From assembly GCA_964582085.1 (NCBI GenBank), contig CAZOPV010000006.1, positions 1-64,000 on the forward strand: 64,000 nt of DNA. The letters are read 5' to 3'. The number at the start of each line of letters is the position of its first letter. The first letter of the stretch is position 1. This document shows positions 1-8,006 of the stretch, in pieces. This stretch comes from JADGNF01 sp964582085. GTDB taxonomy: Archaea; Thermoproteota; Bathyarchaeia; Bathyarchaeales; Bathycorpusculaceae. A model generated the notes under the pieces. It searched no databases. It had not been told where the DNA came from and saw only the letters and a program-made list of their open reading frames with translations. The translations under genes were made by a program, and so were the position numbers.

Positions 1-300
1 AAGGCGTTGGGTTGTAGTAATTTATCAGGGTGTTTGATGGCTCTGGCTAATCCTGATTTGGTTTCCGCGGTTAAGTTGGGTATGTTGGAGTGGCATGTTT
101 TTTGTTGGGTAGAAGAAAAATTGGTGTTTTTCCGAAAAAAAGGGCGGTTTTTTCTTCTTTTGGGGCGTGCTTTTTGCGTGGTGGGGTTTAGGAGGGTTTT
201 CTTTTTTGCTTGTTGTTTTTGGAATTGAAAGAGCAGTAGCGCTGCAGATTTTTTAATTGTTGTTCTGCTCGGCTGTTGGAGGGCTAGCGTTTAGGATAGT
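1..300. other. T/G-rich left edge, no supported gene
   Basis: One frame is open from the window edge to position 228 and could be the 3' end of a gene. Its translation ends in a low-complexity Phe/Val/Cys/Arg stretch that I do not recognise, so it is not called. No tRNA, repeat or clear promoter is visible here. Confidence 0.3.
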
Positions 301-447
301 TTACATTAGGTCTCCGAATGTGGTGTCGGGTTCTTCGGTTAGCTGGTTGTCCCAGCATTCCCAGCACATGCCGTCGTAGTTGAGGTGTTCTTGCTGGGTG
401 ATTTCTTTTCCGCAGACTTCATAATCATCACTTGTAGCGTTTTTCAC
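301..447 (-). CDS. Small zinc-ribbon-like protein, 5' end probably frameshifted
   Basis: Reading the minus strand from a GTG gives 48 codons ending in TAA at 301. The product contains CGKEIT near residues 12-17 and MCWECW near residues 27-32, followed by an acidic tail ending FGDLM. This looks like the second half of a compact Cys4 zinc ribbon of the kind common in archaeal mini-proteins. The first Cys pair is incomplete in this frame. Removing one A just upstream of the Tyr-Glu-Val-Cys stretch would join a TTG-started frame (TTG near 454, reading KCEKRYKC) to this one and restore the missing cysteine. That points to a one-base insertion, or a sequencing error, in the 5' part. Partner and target are unknown; such proteins are usually cytosolic nucleic-acid or protein binders (general knowledge, not shown here). 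Confidence 0.5.
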   Translation of the reverse strand: MKNATSDDYEVCGKEITQQEHLNYDGMCWECWDNQLTEEPDTTFGDLM

Positions 448-613
448 ATTTCAATTCAGAACAACTGGATTTTCCATGTGAAAGTTTAAGCTGGCAAAAA
501 CAGGGTTTCACTTACACATGTGAACGTTGCATGCAGAAAAGCAACTGAAAAAAACTCGTATAAACGAACTAAGTCTGCTGCTGGTTCGGACTAGCCCAGA
601 ACAGGGGCTGCCT

Positions 614-1271
614 TTATGCTTCTCTTTTTGCTTCGAACAAGCAGTAAGCGTCGCCCTTAGCTATGCACTTTATTTCTTCCACTTTAATCTCTGCGTTTAG
701 AATTATTTTCAGGTAGCCCGCAATTATGCCGCGGATAAAGTGGCTGTAAGGCTTCACAATGCCTTCAGGAGTCAAATGGCACTCAAAACTATTATGCACA
801 CGTATTAAGCCATAAGGCGGATTAACCGTTAACGCCTCTATACTCATTTGCCCAAAACCCAAGGCGCCAAAAATGGGAATGCCCACTGCCTTGCATATCT
901 GCAGATTATCTAACAGCGCGATTCTCCTGCCGATAGCTCAGTTGATACGGTGTCTGCCACGAAACCTTCGGCCTGCTGCGGAATTGCCTTAGCAGCTATT
1001 ATGCCCTTAAGCCCGCGAACCTCCTCTTCCAACATGCACAACGGAGCATTACAGTCAGTCAGGTCAAAAAACGCCAGAAAACTCAGTTCCCCTTCAGCTC
1101 ATCTTTCGCTGACAGCGTTAGATGCTTAAGCCTCGCGTTGTGTCCGCTGCAAAGATGTAAGGTTTCTCGAAGAACCCCGCGCTGAGCCGTTGAAACAACA
1201 AATAAGCCGCCGAGCTTTCTACCAGGCAGATAGAGAAAGCGCCCCATGTCAAAGTGAAACGAGTTTTCCAT
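614..1271 (-). pseudogene. ACT/V4R-domain protein, decayed by frameshifts
   Basis: Three minus-strand pieces in different frames line up as one protein. The first (from ATG at 1271) reads MGRFLYLPGRKLGGLF and runs into an ACT-like segment (NARLKHLTLSAKDELKG). After a shift in a GGGG run near 1087 the frame continues with FLAFFDLTDCNAPLC and GLKGIIAAKAIP. A second shift near 920 leads to the last 90 residues, which carry the V4R signature (RVHNSFECHL, IRGIIAGY, EEIKCIAKGDAYCLFE). About 50-60 residues of a normal V4R domain are also missing between the last two pieces. V4R domains bind small molecules and often sit in regulators or tetrapyrrole-related enzymes. Several lesions together argue for true decay rather than one read error. 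Confidence 0.7.
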
Positions 1272-1654
1272 ACCTTTCCCTTCTCACTGTTAAGGGAAAG
1301 AGGTTATAATAGACTTGTGAAAGTGAACTCAATTTCAGCTACACTTCAATAATATAGGCAGCAAATTAATCAGGCTTCGCTGAGTAATAATGGCAAGCAG
1401 ACCAGAAAAGGTAAACCTTCGTCTACAGTAGGAAGCCGCAAACATATAGAGGTTGAATATCTGAAAAACTGTCTGTGCAAAGCACTATATGATATTACTA
1501 GGCAAGCTGAACAATACTATCCAAATATGCAGAGTACATCGGACAGCTGAGACCTAAAGCCATAAAGTAATCATTCGCACCCTAATCCACATTTCCGCCC
1601 ACTTGATATGACATTGAAAGGATTAAATGTGAATATGCTGATTTAGAAATACGG
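1272..1654. other. Gene-free stretch with a fossil of the neighbouring gene
   Basis: No intact gene is visible. The only structured item is the left copy of the 43-bp direct repeat (1401-1443). Read on the minus strand it resembles the 3' end of the COG2401-like gene at 2731-3231, followed by a different short tail ending in TAA near 1369. The rest is AT-rich and unremarkable. Confidence 0.5.
1401..1443. repeat. 43-bp imperfect direct repeat, left copy
   Basis: Matches 2763-2805 at 36 of 43 positions without gaps; the first 24 bases differ at only one position. Translated on the minus strand both copies give VCGFLL, then stop (here) or Gln (right copy), then TKVYLFW. The repeat is therefore a duplicated piece of coding DNA. 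Together the copies flank the HEPN-motif gene. Confidence 0.75.
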
Positions 1655-2743
1655 ATGCTCATGAGTAGTGAACTTGACACTTTATTCGGAAATCTAAATG
1701 CGTGCTATTTTCTTGGTAAACAAAAAACTACTTTTCGACCGTTCTATTCAAAACTGGAAGAGGCAGCAAATAAGTACTTCCAGCCAAACCAAAGTCATGC
1801 TGACCAAGACGCGTTTTTCAACAGATTCACTCGTATATGGCTAGATCTCATTCGAAAGTGCCGATATTTTGAGGCGACAAATGTTTGGAATATCGCCTTG
1901 AACTTAGCCTTTCAATGGGAACAAAAGAATCAGTCTAACACTATCCACAAGGGAACACCTTACTACTTTTTAGGAGTAACTGCAATTCTCAACAATGAAC
2001 TTGAACACGGTTTTCTATTCATCCACCAAGCATTGGAAGAAGACAAAAAAGCATTGAAAAATGAGAGCCCACATACTCCCGCATATTCCTTCGTAACATT
2101 GGACTATGCAAAGCAAGAACAGTTCTTCAGACCTAAAGTTGAAGAGATTTCCAGCTATCTATCAAAAAGGATTGACAAATATGCAAAATCCAGAAACGGA
2201 ACTCTGACTATTGACCAATTCAAAACTAAGTTCTTAGAATGCACAGCCCTAAGTGAAGAGGTCTTCCTTTTCGTTTTTATTCTATTTAAACTAAAGTTGA
2301 TGCTCGAAATAGACGATCGATTAAAACAAAACGTGTTCAGCTCTCTCATCCATGCAAGGCTCCTATTCGATATTTGTTTGGTTCTGGAAAAGGCAATAGA
2401 ACACAAAAATCCTAATTCGAAACCCGGTTCAAAACTGTTTTTCCCGGCTGAGATTAAATTTCTTTCACAAAAAGCCTCATTGTCCATAAAAGACTCTGTC
2501 ATAAAACAACTCAGTTCTGATTTCGACACAGACTTTGCCAAAACCATCGATGACATACTGGGGTCGAAACATCCTTTGAAATTGTCAGATATCGAGAATG
2601 ATTTGGCCATCGCCTATGGCATAAGGAATTTTGTGGCTCATCGAGTTGAAGATCAACCAGTTCTCTACAAGAATCTTGAGGAACTGTCTCAGCGGTTGCT
2701 TAATGCCTTGTTCTTTGCCATTGAGAGGCTCTATGATCCATAG
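1655..2743 (+). CDS. HEPN-motif protein of unknown function
   Basis: A 362-residue cytosolic protein with no signal peptide or membrane segment. Most of it is predicted helical and rich in Phe, Lys and Leu. Near the C-terminus (about residues 324-329) it carries RNFVAH in the context AYGIRNFVAHR, an R-x4-H signature typical of HEPN domains, many of which are metal-independent RNases in toxin-antitoxin, abortive-infection or CRISPR ancillary systems. The rest gives no recognisable domain, so RNase activity is inference from this motif alone. A second ATG nine bases downstream (1664) is an equally good start. It is the only intact gene between two copies of a 43-bp direct repeat and lies in a patch of decayed genes. 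Its stop overlaps the end of the opposite-strand COG2401 remnant by 13 bp. No antitoxin-like partner is visible. Confidence 0.7.
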   Translation: MLMSSELDTLFGNLNACYFLGKQKTTFRPFYSKLEEAANKYFQPNQSHADQDAFFNRFTRIWLDLIRKCRYFEATNVWNIALNLAFQWEQKNQSNTIHKGTPYYFLGVTAILNNELEHGFLFIHQALEEDKKALKNESPHTPAYSFVTLDYAKQEQFFRPKVEEISSYLSKRIDKYAKSRNGTLTIDQFKTKFLECTALSEEVFLFVFILFKLKLMLEIDDRLKQNVFSSLIHARLLFDICLVLEKAIEHKNPNSKPGSKLFFPAEIKFLSQKASLSIKDSVIKQLSSDFDTDFAKTIDDILGSKHPLKLSDIENDLAIAYGIRNFVAHRVEDQPVLYKNLEELSQRLLNALFFAIERLYDP

Positions 2744-3231
2744 TCTTTTAAGCGCTGATTCAACCAGAATAGGTAAACCTTCGTCTGCAACAGAAAACCG
2801 CAGACCTTTATCAAGTGGGCAAGCCTTTCAAGGCTGGTTTTCGTCACTTCTTCAGCGTAGGCTCGTTTCTTGCCGAAGGGCATGTGGCAGAAGAAGTATT
2901 TCATAAACCGCGTGTGGCAATATTTAATGAACACCTCTCTTATCAACTGTATCTGCTCAGCGCTTAGGCTTTGCAGCTTGCCTAAAACGTATTTCTCGCT
3001 ACAGAGCAGTCGAATGTTGAAGCCGAGCTTCTGCAGTGTTTCAGCTATGGCTAAGGCTTCTTTCGGCGGAGGCTGCTCAGCCACTTTTCGCATGCCAGCT
3101 TTCTCCGCGAACGGGTTATACTTTGCCATGACCGCAGGCAACTCCACGCAGGGCGTTCCCGCTAAGCATAATGTTTCTTGCACAAGCTTGGCGCCTAAGC
3201 CTATGGTGCGGTACTTTGGATGCACAACCAC
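2731..3231 (-). pseudogene. C-terminal remnant of a COG2401-like ABC ATPase/acetyltransferase
   Basis: The first residues of this reading frame (VVHPKYRTIGLGAKLV, then AGTPCVE and MAKYNPFAEKAGM) match the acetyltransferase-like end of archaeal COG2401 proteins, which normally join an ABC-type ATPase to this domain. The ATPase and the domain start are missing: the frame extends back a little (KCLRRRV before the VVHP) and meets a stop near 3270, and the flavodoxin gene begins at 3378. About 160 residues of the C-terminal part persist, with no internal stop. I read it as a 5'-truncated remnant. Its last 43 coding bases are duplicated at 1401-1443. Confidence 0.65.
2763..2805. repeat. 43-bp imperfect direct repeat, right copy
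   Basis: Lies inside the 3' end of the COG2401-like remnant, encoding VCGFLLQTKVYLFW on the minus strand. It is the intact-frame partner of 1401-1443 and marks the right border of the interval holding the HEPN-motif gene. Confidence 0.75.
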
Positions 3232-3377
3232 ACGTCTTCGGAGACACTTTCTGGTTGCTGGGCTTATTTACTGAGGTAATTGCCTTTATTCGTTGCCAAG
3301 CAAACCCCTAATTTTATGAACTAAATGATTTGATAAACCAAAGATTATTTAAGAGAGACACGAAGAGATAGCTCTCT

Positions 3378-3782
3378 ATGAAACCTTGTATAGTGTACTT
3401 TTCAAGAACAGGAAACACTAAACGCATGGCAGAAGCCATCGCCGACTTAACAAACTCACCCATGTTTGATCTTACCTCCACGGAACCATCAGTTGTGGCA
3501 AACTATGACCTCCTTTTCATAGGCACGCCCGTTGAAGGTTTTAGACCAGCAAAAGAAACCATGAAATTCGTTGAGCACTTGCCAAAGGCTGAAGGAAAGA
3601 AAACTGTTATATTCTGTACCTATGCCCTCTTTAAAGGAATCACATTCGGAACTTTAGAGAAAGCGCTCACAAACAAAGGCTACAAGTGCATATTGAAAGT
3701 TTCAAAGAAAGTCTTAAAACCAAGTAAACCAGCAGATTTTTCACGTTGTATAGAAGAAATTAAAAAAGTCCTAATGACGTAA
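3378..3782 (+). CDS. Flavodoxin-like protein
   Basis: A 134-residue single-domain protein. The N-terminal strand and phosphate-binding loop read IVYFSRTGNT (FMN phosphate loop at residues 9-14), followed by a helix. The second flavin loop region is represented by IGTPVEGFRPA. Length and order match short-chain flavodoxins, soluble one- or two-electron carriers using FMN. A T/A-rich box (gattatttaag near 3340) lies about 35 bases before the ATG, so it probably has its own promoter. Its redox partner is not evident; neighbours on the left are decayed genes. Some proteins of this type act as menaquinone-dependent or NADPH-linked reductases, which the sequence cannot separate. Confidence 0.85.
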   Translation: MKPCIVYFSRTGNTKRMAEAIADLTNSPMFDLTSTEPSVVANYDLLFIGTPVEGFRPAKETMKFVEHLPKAEGKKTVIFCTYALFKGITFGTLEKALTNKGYKCILKVSKKVLKPSKPADFSRCIEEIKKVLMT

Positions 3783-4025
3783 ACTGAGCATCGAGAAGCG
3801 GCTTTAGCAATTCTCAAACAAGAAAGTCCATCTGTGAGACAAAATGGCTCATTCATAAACAAACAACCTACAATCCTTATAGTAGCACATTTTTCTGCCA
3901 CCTTGTAGTCATATAGCGACTCGTTTCTGTACAGCTGAAAATGTGTAAGACGAAGTAATCTCCCCATTAAGCACAATTTCTCAGGCCACCAAAAAACCTG
4001 AACTGTTTTCTTTTTTTTAAAAAAA

Positions 4026-4033
4026 GCTTATAG
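4026..4033 (+). promoter_or_regulatory. TATA box for the 4064-6144 operon
   Basis: GCTTATAG lies 31 bases before the ATG at 4064, the spacing expected for an archaeal TATA box driving a short-leader or leaderless transcript. The 280 bases upstream (3783-4020) show nothing else recognisable. Confidence 0.5.
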
Positions 4034-4063
4034 CTTTGAGCAAACAATATCCCCCGATGTAAA

Positions 4064-4288
4064 ATGTCTCTTGAAGGATTCACTGAGTATAAAGCAAGAG
4101 AATTCTGCAACGACGTAAACTGCCCTGTCCAACAAACTCTAAATACGCTGAGAGATAAGCCCGGCGCCTACGAGTTAATCAGGCAAACCTGCCGCACGGC
4201 ATGCCGATACTCCACATGGCAATTTCACCACTGGCTTATCGAAAAAGGTTATCTAATTGTAAAGCCAAAAGAGACCAGGGAGCGATAA
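4064..4288 (+). CDS. Small four-cysteine protein preceding the LsrF-like gene
   Basis: A 74-residue protein with two cysteine pairs, FCNDVNC near residues 14-19 and CRTAC near residues 43-47, followed by a Trp/His-rich helix (STWQFHHWLIEKGYL). The spacing suggests a metal site or disulfide pair, but I do not recognise the family. It ends two bases before the ATG of the LsrF-like gene, so the two are almost certainly co-transcribed. The tight coupling suggests a partner or accessory protein for that enzyme; this is inference from position only. Confidence 0.7.
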   Translation: MSLEGFTEYKAREFCNDVNCPVQQTLNTLRDKPGAYELIRQTCRTACRYSTWQFHHWLIEKGYLIVKPKETRER

Positions 4289-4290
4289 AA

Positions 4291-5088
4291 ATGGACTGGG
4301 GCATGAAAAACCGACTATCCCAACTAATCCAAAAAGACGGCAAAGCACTTTTCTTACCTATCGACCACGGATACTTCCAAGGACCAACACACCGTTTAGA
4401 AAAACCCGGCGAAACAATCAAGCCAATTTGGCAGTACGCTGACGCCCTCATGCTAACCCGAGGAGTTTTAAGGAACTGCATCGACCCCTCAATTTCCAAA
4501 CCCATAATCCTAAGAGTCTCAGGAGCCACCACTGTTGTCGGAGAAGACCTAGCTAATGAAAACCTAGTAACCTCCGTCCAAGAAATCATACGCCTCAACG
4601 CAAGCGCCGCTTCTATGTCAGTGTTCATCGGCAGCAAATACGAACACCAAACCCTCTCTAACCTCGCAAAACTTGTAGACCAATGCGAAGATTACGGCAT
4701 CCCAGTCATGGCAGTCACCGCCGTCGGCAGAGAACTGGAAAAACGCGAAGCCCGCTTCCTAGCCCTAAGCTGCAGAGTAGCCGCAGAACTCGGCGCACGC
4801 GTGGTAAAAACATACTACTGCAAAGAAAAATTTGAAAAAGTTGTAGACGGCTGTCCCGTGCCCGTGGTCATTGCAGGTGGACCCAAAACAGAGACCCAGC
4901 AAGAAGTCTTCGACTTCGTTTACGACGGCATCCAAAAAGGCGCAATAGGCGTAAACTTGGGCAGAAACATATGGCAGACCGAACATCCAGTAGCAGCTAT
5001 ACGAGCCATACGCGCAATTATCCACGAAAACTTAGATGCCAAAGAAGCCAACAACCTCTACGAACAAATAAAAGCTGAAAAACCATAA
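4291..5088 (+). CDS. lsrF: LsrF-like class I aldolase/thiolase
   Basis: The 265-residue product starts MDWGMKNRL and is collinear with bacterial LsrF (3-hydroxy-5-phosphonooxypentane-2,4-dione thiolase). Shared blocks are DHGYFQGPT (residues 25-33), TRGVLR (56-61), KTYY (173-176, containing the probable Schiff-base lysine K173), VPVVIAGGPK and the phosphate-site segment GVNLGRNIWQ. The fold is the DeoC/FbaB TIM-barrel aldolase family. An upstream in-frame ATG at 4201 would overlap the preceding gene and adds no homologous sequence, so 4291 is chosen. LsrF acts in autoinducer-2 breakdown in enterics. No lsr transporter or kinase is present here, so the real substrate is probably another phosphorylated sugar or ketone. 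It is followed after 27 bases by a zinc alcohol dehydrogenase. Confidence 0.85.
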   Translation: MDWGMKNRLSQLIQKDGKALFLPIDHGYFQGPTHRLEKPGETIKPIWQYADALMLTRGVLRNCIDPSISKPIILRVSGATTVVGEDLANENLVTSVQEIIRLNASAASMSVFIGSKYEHQTLSNLAKLVDQCEDYGIPVMAVTAVGRELEKREARFLALSCRVAAELGARVVKTYYCKEKFEKVVDGCPVPVVIAGGPKTETQQEVFDFVYDGIQKGAIGVNLGRNIWQTEHPVAAIRAIRAIIHENLDAKEANNLYEQIKAEKP

Positions 5089-5115
5089 CTTTCCTCTTTT
5101 TGTTTTGGTGATTCT

Positions 5116-6144
5116 GTGCTTGTAGCCATGTACTACAACAACAACGACGTCCGAATACAGGAAATGCCAACACCCAAAATAAGCGATGACGAGTTGCTGT
5201 TGAAAGTTATGGCTTCGGGAATATGCGGAAGCGATGTAACCGAATGGTACCGTGTCCCCAAAGCACCTAAAGTTTTAGGTCACGAAGCCACAGGAGTAAT
5301 CGCCCAAGTTGGCAAAAACGTTAACAAGTATAAAGTTGGCGACAGGATTTTTGTTTCACATCATGTACCCTGCAACAAATGCCGCTACTGCTTAAAGGGG
5401 AATCATACTGCTTGCGAAACATTGCACACCACAAATTATTATCCAGGCGGCTTTGCCCAATTCATACGAGTGCCAAAAATCAACATTGAAAACGGCGTAT
5501 ACAAACTTCCAGACGATATGTCCTTTGAGGAAGGCACATTCATCGAACCTCTAGCCTGCGTCATTCGAGGACAACGACTTGCAGCCATAAAAAAAGATGA
5601 GACAGTGCTAATAATAGGCGGTGGACTAGCCGGCATATTGCATACCCAACTTGCGAAAATTAAAGGCATAACCAACATCGTTGTAGTAGATGTAAACCCC
5701 TCTAGATTAAAATTAGCCGAAAAATTTGGAGCTAACCACGTGATCTCCGCAAAAGAAAACTTGCCGCAAAAACTCAAAGAAGTAAACAGTAACCGATTAG
5801 CTGATCAAGTGATAGTCTGTAGCGGCGCAACAGCCGCATCACTAAACGCCTTAAGTTGCGTAGACAAGGGTGGAAATATCCTCTTTTTCGCCGTGCCAGA
5901 CCCTACTGTGAAAATTCCTGTTCCAATAACCGAGTTTTGGAGAAACGAAATAACCCTAAAAACAAGTTACGGTGCTGCGCCGCAAGACCTGGAAGAATCG
6001 CTATCTCTTTTAGCCTCCAAGAAACTGAATGTCCTTGACATGATTACTCATAGACTTAGTCTCCAGCAAGCCGCCGAAGGCTTCAATCTTGTGGCCACGG
6101 CAGGTGAATCGCTTAAAGTAATTTTGGAGCCCAACAGAACCTAA
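5116..6144 (+). CDS. Zinc-dependent medium-chain alcohol/polyol dehydrogenase
   Basis: A 342-residue MDR-family enzyme. The catalytic zinc ligands are visible as C37 (GICGSD) and H56/E57 (GHEATG). The structural zinc site is complete: C86, C89, C92 and C100. The Rossmann segment carries IIGGGLAG before a strand ending VVVDVNPSRL; the acidic residue after the second strand favours NAD over NADP. Closest general types are sorbitol/threonine/2,3-butanediol dehydrogenases, which oxidise secondary alcohols. It starts at a GTG 27 bases after the LsrF-like gene and follows it in the same operon. A joint route, with dehydrogenase and aldolase acting on one sugar-derived intermediate, is plausible but unproven. 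Confidence 0.85.
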   Translation: MLVAMYYNNNDVRIQEMPTPKISDDELLLKVMASGICGSDVTEWYRVPKAPKVLGHEATGVIAQVGKNVNKYKVGDRIFVSHHVPCNKCRYCLKGNHTACETLHTTNYYPGGFAQFIRVPKINIENGVYKLPDDMSFEEGTFIEPLACVIRGQRLAAIKKDETVLIIGGGLAGILHTQLAKIKGITNIVVVDVNPSRLKLAEKFGANHVISAKENLPQKLKEVNSNRLADQVIVCSGATAASLNALSCVDKGGNILFFAVPDPTVKIPVPITEFWRNEITLKTSYGAAPQDLEESLSLLASKKLNVLDMITHRLSLQQAAEGFNLVATAGESLKVILEPNRT

Positions 6145-6257
6145 ATAGTGCTACCTCAAAAATGGCTCTATATTTTTATTTGTTCCAGTAAACTACCGAC
6201 CCAAATCAAATTTTTCAACCAATTAGTCTAACACCCTACACCTTTAAGTAGCAACAA

Positions 6258-6267
6258 TTATTTATAA
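6258..6267 (+). promoter_or_regulatory. TATA box for pyrI
   Basis: TTATTTATAA lies 36 bases before the ATG of pyrI, followed by a GAGGAG ribosome-binding sequence at 6291-6296. Confidence 0.5.
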
Positions 6268-6302
6268 CCAAATAAGACAATTCACTGTCGAGGAGACTTC
6301 TG

Positions 6303-6779
6303 ATGTTGAGCGTTGACAAAGAAGTTCGTGTATCAAAAATTAAAGCAGGCACAGTTATTGATCACATTAACGCGGGTTACGCCTTAGACGTCGTGAAAAT
6401 TTTAGGAATCACCGGTCACGAACATCAAGTTATGACAATCGCCATTAACGTACCCAGCAAACGCATATACGTCAAAGACCTAGTCAAAATTGAAGGGCGC
6501 TTCCTAAACAAACAAGACGTAAACCGCATCGCTCTAGTGGCGCCACGGGCAACTATAAACATAGTCAAAGATTACAAAGTCGTCGAAAAACTAGAAGTCA
6601 AACTACCGAGCATCATAGAAGAGATCGTGAAATGTATAAACCCAACCTGCATCAGTAACGCAGGTGAACCCATCAACTCGCGGTTCTACGTGGAAAGCGA
6701 AGAGCCCCTTATGCTCAAATGTCACTATTGTGGTTACATTTTAGAGAAAGCTGATGTGCTGCGGCAGTTTCTCGTCTGA
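6303..6779 (+). CDS. pyrI: Aspartate carbamoyltransferase regulatory chain
   Basis: The 158-residue product has the two-domain layout of PyrI: an N-terminal allosteric nucleotide-binding domain (residues 1-100, with VIDHINAG and RIYVKDLVKIEG) and a C-terminal zinc domain with the four ligands C111, C116, C140 and C143. It binds ATP/CTP/UTP effectors and holds catalytic PyrB trimers together in the first committed step of pyrimidine synthesis. Unusually the catalytic gene is not adjacent; a pyrB lies on the minus strand at 36732-37670. The gene stands alone with its own TATA box and Shine-Dalgarno site. Confidence 0.95.
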   Translation: MLSVDKEVRVSKIKAGTVIDHINAGYALDVVKILGITGHEHQVMTIAINVPSKRIYVKDLVKIEGRFLNKQDVNRIALVAPRATINIVKDYKVVEKLEVKLPSIIEEIVKCINPTCISNAGEPINSRFYVESEEPLMLKCHYCGYILEKADVLRQFLV

Positions 6780-6855
6780 AGATTTCAATGAAAAAGCCGC
6801 CCTTTTGTCTTTAGAAACTAAATTTTCTGTTAAACGCCAAACCTTGTAGAAAACA

Positions 6856-7323
6856 TCAACGTGGGGACTTCGCCACGTCGCCCGAGCTTAATTCGGCAAA
6901 AGCAACTTTCAACAAACGCTTAAAATAACGCTCACTCAAAATTTCACCTTCACAATGGGCATCCAAACTATGCAAAGCTGGGCATTCACTGGTTATTTTA
7001 AATGTGTACTTTTCATGCTCAGTTGTCAGTTGGAAGGGATAAAATTTGCAGATCAGCGGTCTATGTGAATATATTTTACATTTGCCGTTTAGGTGAAAAA
7101 GGCATTTTTTTGTTACAGAATCTTTCTGCATTTCATATATGTACGGTGATTTGCCTCTAACTGGGTAGGCAAACTTGAGTATCGATTGATGTGTATAGTG
7201 TGCGATACGTTGGGCATCTCTTGCTGTAATCAGTATATGCCGCTTTTTTTGCTCGGTATCACCACAGCATATGCCACAGTGATTGCATTTGAAAACAATC
7301 TCTTTGGGATACTCAATATTCAC
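6856..7323 (-). CDS. YkgJ-family cysteine-cluster protein
   Basis: The 155-residue protein opens with CNHCGICC (C13, C16, C19, C20) and has further cysteines in KCLFHLNGKCKIYSHRPLICKFYPF. That is the pattern of the YkgJ/UPF0153 family, thought to bind zinc or an iron-sulfur cluster. Catalytic role unknown; members often sit near tRNA, cofactor or oxidoreductase genes without a fixed partner. The frame is intact and family length is normal. It lies first in a run of small minus-strand genes dealing mainly with nucleotides, but gaps of more than 150 bases argue against a tight operon. Confidence 0.8.
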   Translation of the reverse strand: MNIEYPKEIVFKCNHCGICCGDTEQKKRHILITARDAQRIAHYTHQSILKFAYPVRGKSPYIYEMQKDSVTKKCLFHLNGKCKIYSHRPLICKFYPFQLTTEHEKYTFKITSECPALHSLDAHCEGEILSERYFKRLLKVAFAELSSGDVAKSPR

Positions 7324-7488
7324 TGGTTGTCACGCTGGTATATTTCTATAATCTTCTTGTTGTAGGATAAAAACGCATGGATTTGTTACCTTTTGACTGC
7401 TATTTGTGATTCTGAAATCCAGCGTGTACTACAATAAAGAACAAAATTGCACCTCAGGGAAAAGTTGAAGCTAATTTCAGTTTTTCCT

Positions 7489-7827
7489 TCAGAGTTGCCT
7501 GCTTCTATGCCCCTCGCCGTATTGGTATGGTCTATCAAGATTTTTGTTGAGTTTCCACTGAAACATATCATCCATGTTCACATCTGGACACGCTAAGCGA
7601 CTTGCATCCAAAATATAAAATATTGTATCAATGAGCTCTTCAGCAATTTTCTCCTGACTTTCTCCTTTTTTCCAAGCGTCACTAGCTTCTCCTAACTCAA
7701 TAAACGCAAAAAGCAGTTTTTTTGGGATATCCTCAGGTTTATTGTAGAAACCTTTGGTTATGACAAGTTTTTCAATTTCTTTTTTCATGTCTTCCAGATG
7801 CACTGCGTTTTCCCCCAAATGTTCCAA
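7489..7827 (-). CDS. MazG-like nucleotide pyrophosphohydrolase
   Basis: A short all-alpha protein of 112 residues. It shows the MazG-superfamily metal motif ELGEASDAW followed about 14 residues later by EELIDTIFYILD, the E-x2-E...E-x2-D arrangement that coordinates Mg2+. These enzymes hydrolyse (d)NTPs or related nucleotides to the monophosphate and pyrophosphate, usually as house-cleaning. The C-terminus (KNLDRPYQYGEGHR) matches the usual RPxxYG end. The start at 7827 follows a normal leader; a Met at residue 14 is an alternative. A Nudix gene lies next on the same strand, a related function. Confidence 0.75.
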   Translation of the reverse strand: MEHLGENAVHLEDMKKEIEKLVITKGFYNKPEDIPKKLLFAFIELGEASDAWKKGESQEKIAEELIDTIFYILDASRLACPDVNMDDMFQWKLNKNLDRPYQYGEGHRSRQL

Positions 7828-8006
7828 AGTTTCTCGTTCGGGAAACTATCATCCCTTATATAAGGTTGAGGTTAATTGCGAATCCTAAACGAGTTTAATG
7901 TTAGCCTTGCTGTAAAAGATTTTGAAGTGATGTATTATCATGTCTAAAGAAGAAATGACTGAAAAATTCATCTCCTTCTTTTTATCGACTATATTTTTGT
8001 CAGGGG

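Noticed and set aside
7..228. Open frame at the left edge, 73 codons
   Set aside because: Could be a gene 3' end, but the last 35 residues are low-complexity Phe/Val/Arg/Cys and no family is recognised.
455..548. Plus-strand frame with TYTCERC, zinc-ribbon-like
   Set aside because: Only about 30 codons, no start codon and no second cysteine pair; likely chance.
2155..2610. 151-codon frame antisense to the HEPN-motif gene
   Set aside because: Shadow frame; Ser/Asn/Arg-rich translation without any motif.
3680..3976. 98-codon minus-strand frame overlapping the flavodoxin end
   Set aside because: No recognisable sequence, poor start context and overlap with a sure gene.
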